A stretch of DNA of 64,000 nucleotides from Yamagishiella unicocca (GCA_003116995.1 BDSL01000169.1:57364-121363), one strand, 5' to 3'; numbered from the stretch's first letter, positions 51,057 through 64,000 are shown. Numbers and translations: made by a program. Notes: a model not told the origin generated them from the letters alone.

Positions 51057-53751
51057 GTTACAGTGAAATCATCCTGTGCTTCCTAATCACAGGACTCGTT
51101 TGAGATAACATAATCTAGCACGAAGCCTGCACTTCTATCATGTCGAAAGCAGTGCAAAGGCAAGACATTGGAATGAAACCAAGAGGGTTCTGATAACGCC
51201 ACAATACGTCCGTATGTAAAGGTCAATTTCCTTCCACCAACGCTGATGCTCTTGGGAATTCAGTGCATTGCCTGTAAGGATTGCCGTCGGTCAAGCCACA
51301 ATTGCCCTTTGCTGCAGCCCTGCCGAAATTGCTCTAAGAAGGGATAACAGTTCATTAGGTGCAGAGAGAAGAAAGTCGTATGGCGTCCCCAGTTCTGTGG
51401 ACCCATGGGACGTGGTTAAGCCAAGGTCAAGTGTTCCAGAGCGGAGAAAAATTCTCCAAGGGCTGATAGCCTACAGAAACAAACAACAATATGAAGAGAA
51501 TTCCGCTGCCCCAATATGCATAACCTAGGCATGTTGGATGTTATAGACACGGCGAGGCGCAGCTGGGCGCAGGAGGTAGGCGATGGTACCCAATGATGCT
51601 GCCTAGTTTACGGTATTGCGCGGTACCCTTCAAACTGTTTCGAGGGGGACAAAGCCACCGCAGCGTAGCTGGAGAATGTACAGGTTCGGTAGCACCCTAC
51701 ATCACTGGTAAAATCGCGGAAGCCTCCTTAGGCCTCCTTCACAGAACATCCTGTATGCACACGCGGAATGTGTGCCTTCACTACATTTGGTGCGTGGACG
51801 CGGTTCGAGCTTCGCGCTGCTGCTTCGCCTTGCTTCGCCTTGCTTCGCCTTGCTTCGCCTTGCTTCGCCTTGCTTCGCTGGCCTTCTACTCAACCAACTA
51901 TGGCAGTCTCTCGCCGGGTTCCTGCCAGGGAGATGACGCGCCGCAGACGCTCACGTAGGCCACTGCAGGGTCAGTGTTGTCCAGGGCATTCATGCGTTTA
52001 GGTTCTGAAGGCTTGTGACTGTTTTCAAGGCATTTGTGTTCATTGCTGAGGCAGGCCGCAGACATGCGGACTCCACAAACGATCCGATGACCGTCTTTCA
52101 GGGTCTTTCCTTGCCGTTGCAACACACACATGGCCTAAGCCAAGGCTCATGGATTCTTTAAGAGCGCCCCAATCCTAGGCACGCGGGATATATTGCAAAC
52201 GTTACTCGGTGCCACTGCACTGTCATCGTACGCCGACCCCATGCGTTAACCTGTGGTTATAGTTTCAACCTTTTTCAACCGTCGTCAATATCCGTCAACA
52301 TTGCCACTGCGTTTCGCGCGTCATTGAACCCCAGCCATAATCCAAGCAACCACATGTGCAGGCGTTTTCCGTACGTGCCGATCTGCAAGATGGTCGCCCT
52401 TGCTGCGATTGACGGCTTTCCTGGTTAACTGTGACACGATATTATCACTATTGGAAGCGATGTCTGCGAACTAGACTGCATACTGGGGCCATAAACCGTA
52501 CGAATCACAGCGTGAGGCGGATACACAAATACATAAGAAAAGACGGGAACCGTCTTCTTCGTGAAGCAGATGATCGTGTATGTGCAACGTACATGTCCAC
52601 TTTTGGTGGCGTCTCAAGACACCGGTTCGCGGGCAAGCCCCAAACCTTAAGGGACATCCGCTGTACGGATGACATCATCGCGGGCATAAGCGTAACAGGC
52701 CGTTGCCTGCCTTAAACCCCATAAGCATCCATAGTCATGTATGTAACGGGCCCTTGCACGTTACAGTATGTTATTTTCGGTTTTGTATGCGTGGATGGGA
52801 GAGCGTGTGGAGGATGGGATCGCGTGCTGTCCTGGACTGGACGACTGGCCTTGGCGTACCTGTACCTGCTGGGATGTCATTATTGTGGGGAACCCGCGCG
52901 CTGTTGTGCATACCGTCAGGCTCCAACTTGTCATCTGGTCCTGGGGCCCCTAGTAGTGCTGGCTTGACCTTTCCAGAGCAGTAGCATGCAGCGCCACCGG
53001 AAATGCCAGCATAGTAGTAACGCCAGCATTATACTACGCAATTCGTCGCCTATGGTTGGGGGGAGCTTCCTTGGGCCGCCAGCGCCGGCCCGGTGTCCCC
53101 TCGCCTGCACCACTTCTGGAATTGCCCCCTTGCTCGTGCAATGTTCGGTTTTTCTGCCGGCGGTCTATCTTGTCGGGGGCGAGCTGTCTTGGCCGCGGCG
53201 AGCGAGGTCCCTGTGCCTACGGTGCGTTTCGGGGTGTCTGCTCAGGTGCGCTGGTCTTGCTGTGGTCCCCCTGCTTGGGTTAGGCCCGGCTTGCCTCTCT
53301 TAAGTCCAGGACATGGCCCCCGCCCCTTCTTGTCCTGGGTAAACCGGGCTTGAGGTCACCTAAACACTTCATTTGTTGCGTCGTGAGGTATCTTAGGTCC
53401 CCAGCCTGTATGGTGAGGCGGCGTACCAGCATAGCGCATTCGCGCGGTTTTCTCAGCTGGCGCTGTCTCGCATGGCCCCCCGTCTGCTACCATACTTTTA
53501 CAGCCAACCCAATTTGGTACCATGCACATGCTGCTATTCCTCTTGCGTTGTAGGGCAGTGTGAGTTGCGCTCGTGTGGCCCACCTGCTCTAAAAAACGCC
53601 CGTTAGAGGGATCCCTTGATAAGCATCTGCCAGGTGGCAATCCTGTCCGTTCGCGGCTGCTATTTCCCGGTCCATTTGCGATCTTTTTGCGCGCAGCTTC
53701 CCAGCCCCCGCTGTAAATTTCGTGTACTGGGGACTTTTATTCTGCTCCCGG
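51057..53751. other. Intergenic, no supported gene
   Basis: Upstream flank of the TTLL gene on its left side, with any TTLL promoter expected just right of 51,056. Around 53,040-53,400 the sequence is GT-rich and weakly resembles repeat family A. No ORF has recognisable motifs. Confidence 0.5.
51821..51880 (+). repeat. 10-bp tandem repeat
   Basis: Six head-to-tail copies of TGCTTCGCCT, the last with a changed final base. Confidence 0.95.
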
Positions 53752-56700
53752 CCGAGAGGCGAATTTCGGTGGGGACGTTCCTTTCACCTAGTTATTGCTA
53801 CCGTTAAGCTGCGTGCCCAAGAGCGAGGCCGATCGAAGGTTGCCGTAGAAGCTGATGCTTGCCGATTGGCCCGGACGTCCTCGTGCGGCAATCCCGAGAG
53901 GCGAATTTCGGTGGGGACGTTCCTTTCACCTAGTTATTGCTACCGTTAAGCTGCGTGCCCAAGAGCGAGGCCGATTAATGGTTGCCGGAGAAGCCGATGC
54001 TTGCCGATTGGCCCGGACGTCCTCGTGCGGCGATCCCGAGAGGCGAATTTCGGTGGGGACGTTCCTTTCACCTAGTTCTTGCTACCGTTAAGCTGCGTGC
54101 CCAAGAGCGAGGCCGATCAATGGTTGCCGGAGAAGCCGATGCTTGCCGATTGGCCCGGACGTCCTCGTGCGGCGATCCCGAGAGGCGAATTTCGGTGGGG
54201 ACGTTCCTTTCACCTAGTTCTTGCTACCGTTAAGCTGCGTGCCCAAGAGCGAGGCCGATCAATGGTTGCCGGAGAAGCCGATGCTTGCCGATTGGCCCGG
54301 ACGTCCTCGTGCGGCGATCCCGAAAGGCGAATTTCGGTAGGGACGTTCCTTTCACCTAGTTCTTGCTACCGTTAAGCTGCGTGCCCAAGAGCGAGGCCGA
54401 TCAATGGTTGCCGGAGAAGCCGATGCTTGCCGATTGGCCCTGACGTCCTCCTGCGGCGATCCCGAGAGGCAAATTTTGGTGGGGACGTTCCTTTCACCTA
54501 GTTCTTGCTACCGTTAAGCTGCGTGCACAAGAGCGAGGCCGATCAATGGTTGCCGGAGAAGCCGATGCTTGCCGATTTGCCCGGACGTCCTCGTGCGGCG
54601 ATCCCGAGAGGCGAATTTCGGTAGGGACGTTCCTTTCACCTAGTTCTTGCTACCGTTAAGCTGCGTGCCCAAGAGCGAGGCCGATCAATGGTTGCCGGAG
54701 AAGCCGATGCTTGCCGATTGGCCCGGACGTCCTCGTGCGGCGATCCCGAGAGGCGAACTTCGGTTAGGACGTTCCTTTCACCTAGTGCTTGCTACCGTTC
54801 AGCTGCGTGCCCAAGAGCGAGGCCGATCAATGGTTGCCGGAGAAGCCGATGCTTGCCGATTGGCCCGGACGTCCTCGTGCGGCGATCCCGAGAGGCGAAT
54901 TTCGGTGGGGACGTTCCTTTCACCTAGTTATTGCTACCGTTAAGCTGCGTGCCCAAGAGCGAGGCCGATTAATGGTTGCCGGAGAAGCCGATGCTTGCCG
55001 ATTGGCCCGGACGTCCTCGTGCGGCGATCCCGAGAGGCGAATTTCGGTGGGGACGTTCCTTTCACCTAGTTCTTGCTACCGTTAAGCTGCGTGCCCAAGA
55101 GCGAGGCCGATCAATGGTTGCCGGAGAAGCCGATGCTTGCCGATTGGCCCGGACGTCCTCGTGCGGCGATCCCGAGAGGCGAATTTCGGTGGGGACGTTC
55201 CTTTCACCTAGTTCTTGCTACCGTTAAGCTGCGTGCCCAAGAGCGAGGCCGATCGAAGGTTGCCGTAGAAGCTGATGCTTGCCGATTGGCCCAAACGTCC
55301 TCGTGCGGCGATCCCGAGAGGCGAATTTCGGTGGGGACGTTCCTTTCACCTAGTGCTTGCTACCGTTAAGCTGCGTGCCCAAGAGCGAGGCCGATCAATG
55401 GTTGCCGGAGAAGCCGATGCTTGCCGATTGGCCCGGACGTCCTCGTGCGGCGATCCCGAGAGGCGAATTTCGGTAGGGACGTTCTTTTCACCTAGTTCTT
55501 GCTACCGTTAAGCTGCGTGCCCAAGAGCGAGGCCGATCAATGTTTGCCGGAGAAGCCGATGCTTGCCGATTGGCCCGGACGTCCTCGTGCGGCGATCCCG
55601 AGAGGCGAATTTCGGTGGGGACGTTCCTTTCACCTAGTGCTTGCTACCGTTAAGCTGCTTGCCCAAGAGCGAGGCCGATCAATGGTTGCCGGAGAAGCCG
55701 ATGCTTGCCGATTGGCCCGGACGTCCTCGTGCGGCGATCCCGAGAGGCGAATTTCGGTGGGGACGTTCCTTTCACCTAGTTCTTGCTACCGTTAAGCTGC
55801 GTGCCCAAGAGCGAGGCCGATCAATGGTTGCCGGAGAAGCCGATGCTTGCCGATTGGCCCGGACGTCCTCGTGCGGCGATCCCGAGAGGCGAATTTCGGT
55901 GGGGACGTTCCTTTCACCTAGTTCTTGCTACCGTTAAGCTGCGTGCCCAAGAGCGAGGCCGATCAATGGTTGCCGGAGAAGCCGATGCTTGCCTATTGGC
56001 CCGGACGTCCTCGTGCGGCGATCCCGAGAGGCGAATTTCGGTGGGGACGTTCCTTTCACCTAGTTCTTGCTACCGTTAAGCTGCGTGCCCAAGAGCGAGG
56101 CCGATCAATGGTTGCCGGAGAAGCCGATGCTTGCCGATTGGCCCGGACGTCCTCGTGCGGCGATCCCGAGAGGCGAATTTCGGTGGGGACGTTCCTTTCA
56201 CCTAGTTCTTGCTACCGTTAAGCTGCGTGCCCAAGAGCGAGGCCGATCAATGGTTGCCGGAGAAGCCGATGCTTGCCGATTGGCCCGGACGTCCTCGTGC
56301 GGCGATCCCGAGAGGCGAATTTCGGTGGGGACGTTCCTTTCACCTAGTTCTTGCTACCGTTAAGCTGCGTGCCCAAGAGCGAGGCCGATCGAAGGTTGCC
56401 GTAGAAGCTGATGCTTGCCGATTGGCCCGGACGTCCTCGTGCGGCGATCCCGAGAGGCGAATTTCGGTGGGGACGTTCCTTTCACCTAGTTCTTGCTACC
56501 GTTAAGCTGCGTGCCCAAGAGCGAGGCCGATCAATGGTTGCCGGAGAAGCCGATGCTTGCCGATTGGCCCGGACGTCCTCGTGCGGCGATCCCGAGAGGC
56601 GAATTTCGGTGGGGACGTTCCTTTCACCTAGTTCTTGCTACCGTTAAGCTGCGTGCCCAAGAGCGAGGCCGATCGAAGGTTGCCGTAGAAGCTGATGCTT

Positions 56701-57244
56701 GCCGATTGGCCCAAACGTCCTCGTGCGGCGATCCCGAGAGGCGAATTTTGGTGGGGACGTTCCTTTCACCTAGTGCTTGCTACCGTTAAGCTGCGTGCCC
56801 AAGAGCGAGGCCGATCAATGGTTGCCGGAGAAGCCGATGCTTGCCGATTGGCCCGGACGTCCTCGTGCGGCGATCCCGAGAGGCGAATTTCGGTAGGGAC
56901 GTTCTTTCACCTAGTTTTGCTACCGTTAAGCTGCGTGCCCAAGAGCGAGGCCGATCAATGTTGCCGGAGAAGCCGATGCTTGCCGATTGGCCCGGACGTC
57001 CTCGTGCGGCGATCCCGAGAGGCGAATTTCGGTAGGGACGTTCTTTTCACCTAGTTCTTGCTACCGTTAAGCTGCGTGCCCAAGAGCGAGGCCGATCAAT
57101 GGTTGCCGGAGAAGCGATGCTTGCCGATTGGCCCGGACGTCCTCGTGCGGCGATCCCGAGAGGCGAATTTCGGTGGGGACGTTCCTTTCACCTAGTTCTT
57201 GCTACCGTTAAGCTGCGTGCCCAAGAGCGAGGCCGATCAATGGT

Positions 57245-57430
57245 TGCCGGAGAAGCCGATGCTTGCCATTGGCCGGACGTCCTCGTGCGGCGATCCGAGA
57301 GGCGAATTTCGGTGGGACGTTTTTCACCTATTTTGCTACGTTAGCTGCGTGCAGAGCGAGCCGATCATGTTGCCGGAGAGCGATGCGCCGATTGGCCCGA
57401 CGTCTCGTGCGGCGACCCGAGAGGCGAATT
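57245..57430 (+). repeat. Damaged satellite unit with clustered single-base deletions
   Basis: About one and a third units carry many one-base losses compared with the neighbours (for example CGTTTTTCACCTATTTTGCT against CGTTCCTTTCACCTAGTTCT). Flanking units are intact, so this looks like local low consensus quality rather than natural decay. Confidence 0.7.
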
Positions 57431-60400
57431 TCGGTGGGACGTTCCTTTCACCTAGTTCTTGCTACCGTTAAGCTGCGTGCCCAAGAGCGAGGCCGATCAA
57501 TGGTTGCCGGAGAAGCGATGCTTGCCGATTGGCCCGGACGTCCTCGTGCGGCGATCCCGAGAGGCGAATTTCGGTGGGGACGTTCCTTTCACCTAGTTCT
57601 TGCTACCGTTAAGCTGCGTGCCCAAGAGCGAGGCCGATCAATGGTTGCCGGAGAAGCCGATGCTTGCCGATTGGCCCGGACGTCCTCGTGCGGCGATCCC
57701 GAGAGGCGAATTTCGGTGGGGACGTTCCTTTCACCTAGTTCTTGCTACCGTTAAGCTGCGTGCCCAAGAGCGAGGCCGATCAATGGTTGCCGGAGAAGCC
57801 GATGCTTGCCGATTGGCCCGGACGTCCTCGTGCGGCGATCCCGAGAGGCGAATTTCGGTGGGGACGTTCCTTTCACCTAGTTCTTGCTACCGTTAAGCTG
57901 CGTGCCCAAGAGCGAGGCCGATCAATGGTTGCCGGAGAAGCCGATGCTTGCCGATTGGCCCGGACGTCCTCGTGCGGCGATCCCGAGAGGCGAATTTCGG
58001 TGGGGACGTTCCTTTCACCTAGTTCTTGCTACCGTTAAGCTGCGTGCCCAAGAGCGAGGCCGATCAATGGTTGCCGGAGAAGCCGATGCTTGCCGATTGG
58101 CCCGGACGTCCTCGTGCGGCGATCCCGAGAGGCGAATTTCGGTGGGGACGTTCCTTTCACCTAGTTCTTGCTACCGTTAAGCTGCTGCCCAAGAGCGAGG
58201 CCGATCAATGGTTGCCGGAGAAGCCGATGCTTGCCGATTGGCCCGGACGTCCTCGTGCGGCGATCCCGAGAGGCGAATTTCGGTGGGACGTTCCTTCACC
58301 TAGTTCTTGCTACCGTTAAGCTGCGTGCCCAAGAGCGAGGCCGATCAATGGTTGCCGGAGAAGCGATGCTTGCCGATTGGCCCGGACGTCCTCGTGCGGC
58401 GATCCCGAGAGGCGAATTTCGGTGGGGACGTTCCTTTCACCTAGTTCTTGCTACCGTTAAGCTGCGTGCCAAGAGCGAGGCCGATCAATGGTTGCCGGAG
58501 AAGCGATGCTTGCCGATTGGCCCGGACGTCCTCGTGCGGCGATCCCGAGAGGCGAATTTCGGTGGGGACGTTCCTTTCACCTAGTTCTTGCTACCGTTAA
58601 GCTGCGTGCCCAAGAGCGAGGCCGATCAATGGTTGCCGGAGAAGCCGATGCTTGCCGATTGGCCCGGACGTCCTCGTGCGGCGATCCCGAGAGGCGAATT
58701 TCGGTGGGGACGTTCCTTTCACCTAGTTCTTGCTACCGTTAAGCTGCGTGCCCAAGAGCGAGGCCGATCAATGGTTGCCGGAGAAGCCGATGCTTGCCGA
58801 TTGGCCCGGACGTCCTCGTGCGGCGATCCCGAGAGGCGAATTTCGGTGGGGACGTTCCTTTCACCTAGTTCTTGCTACCGTTAAGCTGCGTGCCCAAGAG
58901 CGAGGCCGATCAATGGTTGCCGGAGAAGCCGATGCTTGCCGATTGGCCCGGACGTCCTCGTGCGGCGATCCCGAGAGGCGAATTTCGGTAGGGACGTTCC
59001 TTTCACCTAGTTCTTGCTACCGTTAAGCTGCGTGCCCAAGAGCGAGGCCGATCAATGGTTGCCGGAGAAGCCGATGCTTGCCGATTGGCCCGGACGTCCT
59101 CGTGCGGCGATCCGAGAGGCGAATTTCGGTGGGGACGTTCCTTTCACCTAGTTCTTGCTACCGTTAAGCTGCGTGCCCAAGAGCGAGGCCGATCAATGGT
59201 TGCCGGAGAAGCCGATGCTTGCCGATTGGCCCGGACGTCCTCGTGCGGCGATCCCGAGAGGCGAATTTCGGTGGGGACGTTCCTTTCACCTAGTTCTTGC
59301 TACCGTTAAGCTGCGTGCCCAAGAGCGAGGCCGATCAATGGTTGCCGGAGAAGCCGATGCTTGCCGATTGGCCCGGACGTCCTCGTGCGGCGATCCCGAG
59401 AGGCGAATTTCGGTGGGGACGTTCCTTTCACCTAGTTCTTGCTACCGTTAAGCTGCGTGCCCAAGAGCGAGGCCGATCAATGGTTGCCGGAGAAGCCGAT
59501 GGCTTGCCGATTGGCCCGGACGTCCTCGTGCGGCGATCCCGAGAGGCGAATTTCGGTGGGGACGTTCCTTTCACCTAGTTCTTGCTACCGTTAAGCTGCG
59601 TGCCCAAGAGCGAGGCCGATCAATGGTTGCCGGAGAAGCGATGCTTGCCGATTGGCCCGGACGTCCTCGTGCGGCGATCCCGAGAGGCGAATTTCGGTGG
59701 GACGTTCCTTTCACCTAGTTCTTGCTACCGTTAAGCTGCGTGCCCAAGAGCGAGGCCGATCAATGGTTGCCGGAGAAGCCGATGCTTGCCGATTGGCCCG
59801 GACGTCCTCGTGCGGCGATCCCGAGAGGCGAATTTCGGTGGGGACGTTCCTTTCACCTAGTTCTTGCTACCGTTAAGCTGCGTGCCCAAGAGCGAGGCCG
59901 ATCAATGGTTGCCGGAGAAGCCGATGCTTGCCGATTGGCCCGGACGTCCTCGTGCGGCGATCCCGAGAGGCGAATTTCGGTGGGACGTTCCTTTCACCTA
60001 GTTCTTGCTACCGTTAAGCTGCGTGCCAAGAGCGAGGCCGATCAATGGTTGCCGGAGAAGCCGATGCTTGCCGATTGGCCGGACGTCCTCGTGCGGCGAT
60101 CCGAGAGGCGAATTTCGGTGGGGACGTTCCTTTCACCTAGTTCTTGCTACCGTTAAGCTGCGTGCCAAGAGCGAGGCCGATCAAGGTTGCCGGAGAAGCC
60201 GATGCTTGCCGATTGGCCGGACGTCCTCGTGCGGCGATCCCGAGAGGCGAATTTCGGTGGGGACGTTCCTTTCACCTAGTTCTTGCTACCGTTAAGCTGC
60301 GTGCCCAAGAGCGAGGCCGATCAATGGTTGCCGGAGAAGCCGATGCTTGCCGATTGGCCCGGACGTCCTCGTGCGGCGATCCCGAGAGGCGAATTTCGGT

Positions 60401-62093
60401 GGGGACGTTCCTTTCACCTAGTTCTTGCTACCGTTAAGCTGCGTGCCCAAGAGCGAGGCCGATCAATGGTTGCCGGAGAAGCCGATGCTTGCCGATTGGC
60501 CCGGACGTCCTCGTGCGGCGATCCCGAGAGGCGAATTTCGGTGGGGACGTTCCTTTCACCTAGTTCTTGCTACCGTTAAGCTGCGTGCCCAAGAGCGAGG
60601 CCGATCAATGGTTGCCGGAGAAGCCGATGCTTGCCGATTGGCCCGGACGTCCTCGTGCGGCGATCCCGAGAGGCGAATTTCGGTGGGGACGTTCCTTTCA
60701 CCTAGTTCTTGCTACCGTTAAGCTGCGTGCCCAAGAGCGAGGCCGATCAATGGTTGCCGGAGAAGCCGATGCTTGCCGATTGGCCCGGACGTCCTCGTGC
60801 GGCGATCCCGAGAGGCGAATTTCGGTGGGGACGTTCCTTTCACCTAGTTCTTGCTACCGTTAAGCTGCGTGCCCAAGAGCGAGGCCGATCAATGGTTGCC
60901 GGAGAAGCCGATGCTTGCCGATTGGCCCGGACGTCCTCGTGCGGCGATCCCGAGAGGCGAATTTCGGTGGGGACGTTCCTTTCACCTAGTTCTTGCTACC
61001 GTTAAGCTGCGTGCCCAAGAGCGAGGCCGATCAATGGTTGCCGGAGAAGCCGATGCTTGCCGATTGGCCCGGACGTCCTCGTGCGGCGATCCCGAGAGGC
61101 GAATTTCGGTGGGACGTTCCTTTCACCTAGTTCTTGCTACCGTTAAGCTGCGTGCCCAAGAGCGAGGCCGATCAATGGTTGCCGGAGAAGCCGATGCTTG
61201 CCGATTGGCCCGGACGTCCTCGTGCGGCGATCCCGAGAGGCGAATTTCGGTGGGACGTTCCTTTCACCTAGTTCTTGCTACCGTTAAGCTGCGTGCCCAA
61301 GAGCGAGGCCGATCAAGGTTGCCGGAGAAGCCGATGCTTGCCGATTGGCCCGGACGTCCTCGTGCGGCGATCCCGAGAGGCGAATTTCGGTGGGGACGTT
61401 CCTTTCACCTAGTTCTTGCTACCGTTAAGCTGCGTGCCCAAGAGCGAGGCCGATCAATGGTTGCCGGAGAAGCCGATGCTTGCCGATTGGCCCGGACGTC
61501 CTCGTGCGGCGATCCCGAGAGGCGAATTTCGGTGGGGACGTTCCTTTCACCTAGTTCTTGCTACCGTTAAGCTGCGTGCCCAAGAGCGAGGCCGATCAAT
61601 GGTTGCCGGAGAAGCCGATGCTTGCCGATTGGCCCGGACGTCCTCGTGCGGCGATCCCGAGAGGCGAATTTCGGTGGGGACGTTCCTTTCACCTAGTTCT
61701 TGCTACCGTTAAGCTGCGTGCCCAAGAGCGAGGCCGATCAATGGTTGCCGGAGAAGCCGATGCTTGCCGATTGGCCCGGACGTCCTCGTGCGGCGATCCC
61801 GAGAGGCGAATTTCGGTGGGGACGTTCCTTTCACCTAGTTCTTGCTACCGTTAAGCTGCGTGCCCAAGAGCGAGGCCGATCAATGGTTGCCGGAGAAGCC
61901 GATGCTTGCCGATTGGCCCGGACGTCCTCGTGCGGCGATCCCGAGAGGCGAATTTCGGTGGGGACGTTCCTTTCACCTAGTTCTTGCTACCGTTAAGCTG
62001 CGTGCCCAAGAGCGAGGCCGATCAAGGTTGCCGGAGAAGCCGATGCTTGCCGATTGGCCCGGACGTCCTCGTGCGGCGATCCCGAGAGGCGAA

Positions 62094-62168
62094 TTTCGTG
62101 GACGTTTTTTAGTTGGGTGGGGGGGGGGGGGGGGGGGGGGGAGTGGCGGGATCCGAGAGCGAATTTCG
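62094..62168 (+). repeat. Satellite interruption with a poly-G run
   Basis: A unit breaks off after GAGAGGCGAATTTCGTGGAC and is followed by TTTTTTAGTTGGGTG, a run of about 20 G and GAGTGGCGGGATCCGAGAGC before normal units resume. It may be a real junction inside the array or an assembly or sequencing artefact. Confidence 0.6.
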
Positions 62169-64000
62169 GTGGGACGTTCCTTTCACCTAGTTCTTGCTAC
62201 CGTTAAGCTGCGTGCCCAAGAGCGAGGCCGATCGAAGGTTGCCGGAGAAGCCGATGCTTGCCGATTGGCCCGGACGTCCTCGTGCGGCGATCCCGAGAGG
62301 CGAATTTCGGTGGGACGTTCCTTTCACCTAGTTCTTGCTACCGTTAAGCTGCGTGCCCAAGAGCGAGGCCGATCAATGGTTGCCGGAGAAGCCGATGCTT
62401 GCCGATTGGCCCGGACGTCCTCGTGCGGCGATCCCGAGAGGCGAATTTCGGTGGGACGTTCCTTTCACCTAGTTTTGCTACCGTTAAGCTGCGTGCCCAA
62501 GAGCGAGGCCGATCAATGGTTGCCGGAGAAGCCGATGCTTGCCGATTGGCCCGGACGTCCTCGTGCGGCGATCCCGAGAGGCGAATTTCGGTGGGGACGT
62601 TCCTTTCACCTAGTTCTTGCTACCGTTAAGCTGCGTGCCCAAGAGCGAGGCCGATCAATGGTTGCCGGAGAAGCCGATGCTTGCCGATTGGCCCGGACGT
62701 CCTCGTGCGGCGATCCCGAGAGGCGAATTTCGGTGGGGACGTTCCTTTCACCTAGTTCTTGCTACCGTTAAGCTGCGTGCCCAAGAGCGAGGCCGATCAA
62801 TGGTTGCCGGAGAAGCCGATGCTTGCCGATTGGCCCGGACGTCCTCGTGCGGCGATCCCGAGAGGCGAATTTCGGTGGGGACGTTCTTTTCACCTAGTTT
62901 TGCTACCGTTAAGCTGCGTGCCCAAGAGCGAGGCCGATCAATGGTTGCCGGAGAAGCCGATGCTTGCCGATTGGCCCGGACGTCCTCGTGCGGCGATCCC
63001 GAGAGGCGAATTTCGGTGGGGACGTTCCTTTCACCTAGTTCTTGCTACCGTTAAGCTGCGTGCCCAAGAGCGAGGCCGATCGAAGGTTGCCGGAGAAGCC
63101 GATGCTTGCCGATTGGCCCGGACGTCCTCGTGCGGCGATCCCGAGAGGCGAATTTCGGTGGGACGTTCCTTTCACCTAGTTCTTGCTACCGTTAAGCTGC
63201 GTGCCCAAGAGCGAGGCCGATCAATGGTTGCCGGAGAAGCCGATGCTTGCCGATTGGCCCGGACGTCCTCGTGCGGCATCCGAGAGGCGAATTTCGGTGG
63301 GGACGTTCCTTTCACCTAGTTCTTGCTACCGTTAAGCTGCGTGCCCAAGAGCGAGGCCGATCAATGGTTGCCGGAGAAGCCGATGCTTTGCCGATTGGCC
63401 CGGACGTCCTCGTGCGGCGATCCCGAGAGGCGAATTTCGGTGGGGACGTTCCTTTCACCTAGTTTTGCTACCGTTAAGCTGCGTGCCCAAGAGCGAGGCC
63501 GATCAATGGTTGCCGGAGAAGCCGATGCTTGCCGATTGGCCCGGACGTCCTCGTGCGGCGATCCCGAGAGGCGAATTTCGGTGGGACGTTCCTTTCACCT
63601 AGTTCTTGCTACCGTTAAGCTGCGTGCCCAAGAGCGAGGCCGATCAAGGTTGCCGGAGAAGCCGATGCTTGCCGATTGGCCCGGACGTCCTCGTGCGGCG
63701 ATCCGAGAGGCGAATTTCGGTGGGGACGTTCCTTTCACCTAGTTCTTGCTACCGTTAAGCTGCGTGCCCAAGAGCGAGGCCGATCGAAGGTTGCCGGAGA
63801 AGCCGATGCTTGCCGATTGGCCCGGACGTCCTCGTGCGGCGATCCCGAGAGGCGAATTTCGGTGGGGACGTTCCTTTCACCTAGTTCTTGCTACCGTTAA
63901 GCTGCGTGCCCAAGAGCGAGGCCGATCAATGGTTTGCCGGAGAAGCCGATGCTTGCCGATTGGCCCGGACGTCCTCGTGCGGCGATCCGAGAGGCGAATT

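Larger units (their letters stand above)
53752..64000 (+). repeat. Satellite DNA, 142-bp unit, about 72 copies, continues past the window
   Basis: Head-to-tail units starting GAGAGGCGAATTTCGGTGGG, passing CACCTAGTTCTTGCTACCGT and GAGGCCGATCAATGGTTGCC, and ending CGTGCGGCGATCCC. The spacing is 142 bp wherever no indel occurs. Interior units are nearly identical; units in the first 3 kb carry substitutions (TAGTTATTGC, CGATCGAAGGTTGCCGTAGA, CGGTAGGGAC). Because 142 is not a multiple of three and every unit carries a TAA, no frame stays open beyond about 300 bp except where indels occur, so the array is not coding. It does not resemble 5S rRNA, tRNA or telomere repeats. Centromeric, subtelomeric or interstitial location cannot be told from the sequence. 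Confidence 0.97.

Noticed and set aside
53752..63900. Dozens of overlapping 98-codon ORFs that look like a tandem gene family
   Set aside because: They follow from a 142-bp unit with one TAA; the frame changes each unit. The same peptide in shifted register, absence of start context and indels without compensation show it is satellite DNA.

Overview
The window looks like nuclear DNA of a volvocine green alga, most likely Chlamydomonas or a close relative. The grounds are high GC, genes split into many short exons with GTGAG/GTGCG donors and (G)CAG acceptors, long Ala/Gly/Pro/Gln runs in proteins, and very abundant tandem repeats and retroelements. I rebuilt five multi-exon or intact genes by hand, checking that exon phases close at each junction. 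No RNA genes and no CRISPR arrays were seen.

Layout. 1-5333 (minus): a YbeY endoribonuclease fused to a HAD/Cof phosphatase domain, running off the left edge. Its fourth intron holds a ~1.9 kb minisatellite made of copies of its own splice donor. 5550-6810 (plus): an isochorismatase-like hydrolase, divergent from YbeY across 216 bp. 7-20 kb: gene-poor accessory DNA with a 2OG/Fe(II) oxygenase-like ORF (11.9-12.7 kb), a perfect 45-bp inverted repeat (15.2 kb), a decayed membrane-protein gene (16.4-18.3 kb) and a 5'-truncated LINE with a perfect 15-bp target-site duplication (18.5-18.8 kb). 20.3-22.5 kb: a low-complexity Ala/Gly-rich hypothetical gene. 23,809-29,518: an LTR retrotransposon with two apparently identical 537-bp LTRs. 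It keeps gag, an integrase zinc-binding segment, a chromo/Tudor-like segment and a methyltransferase-like domain, but has no recognisable reverse transcriptase, RNase H or integrase core. 29.5-31.1 kb: an F-box/LRR-like gene touching the right LTR.

33,628-36,750 (plus): a bZIP transcription factor in four exons. 40,043-42,228 (minus): 5-formyltetrahydrofolate cyclo-ligase in seven exons. 44,160-51,029 (minus): a tubulin tyrosine ligase-like (polyglutamylase-type) enzyme in ten exons with a long disordered N-terminus. 53,752-64,000: a satellite array of 142-bp units, about 72 copies, continuing past the right edge.

The genes are separate eukaryotic units and do not form an operon or a shared pathway. 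YbeY-HAD and 5-FCL are probably organelle or housekeeping enzymes, and the TTLL enzyme fits a ciliated cell. The most unusual items are the LTR element carrying a methyltransferase-like domain, the intron array that multiplies a 5' splice site, a short repeat shared by introns of three genes, and the 142-bp satellite.
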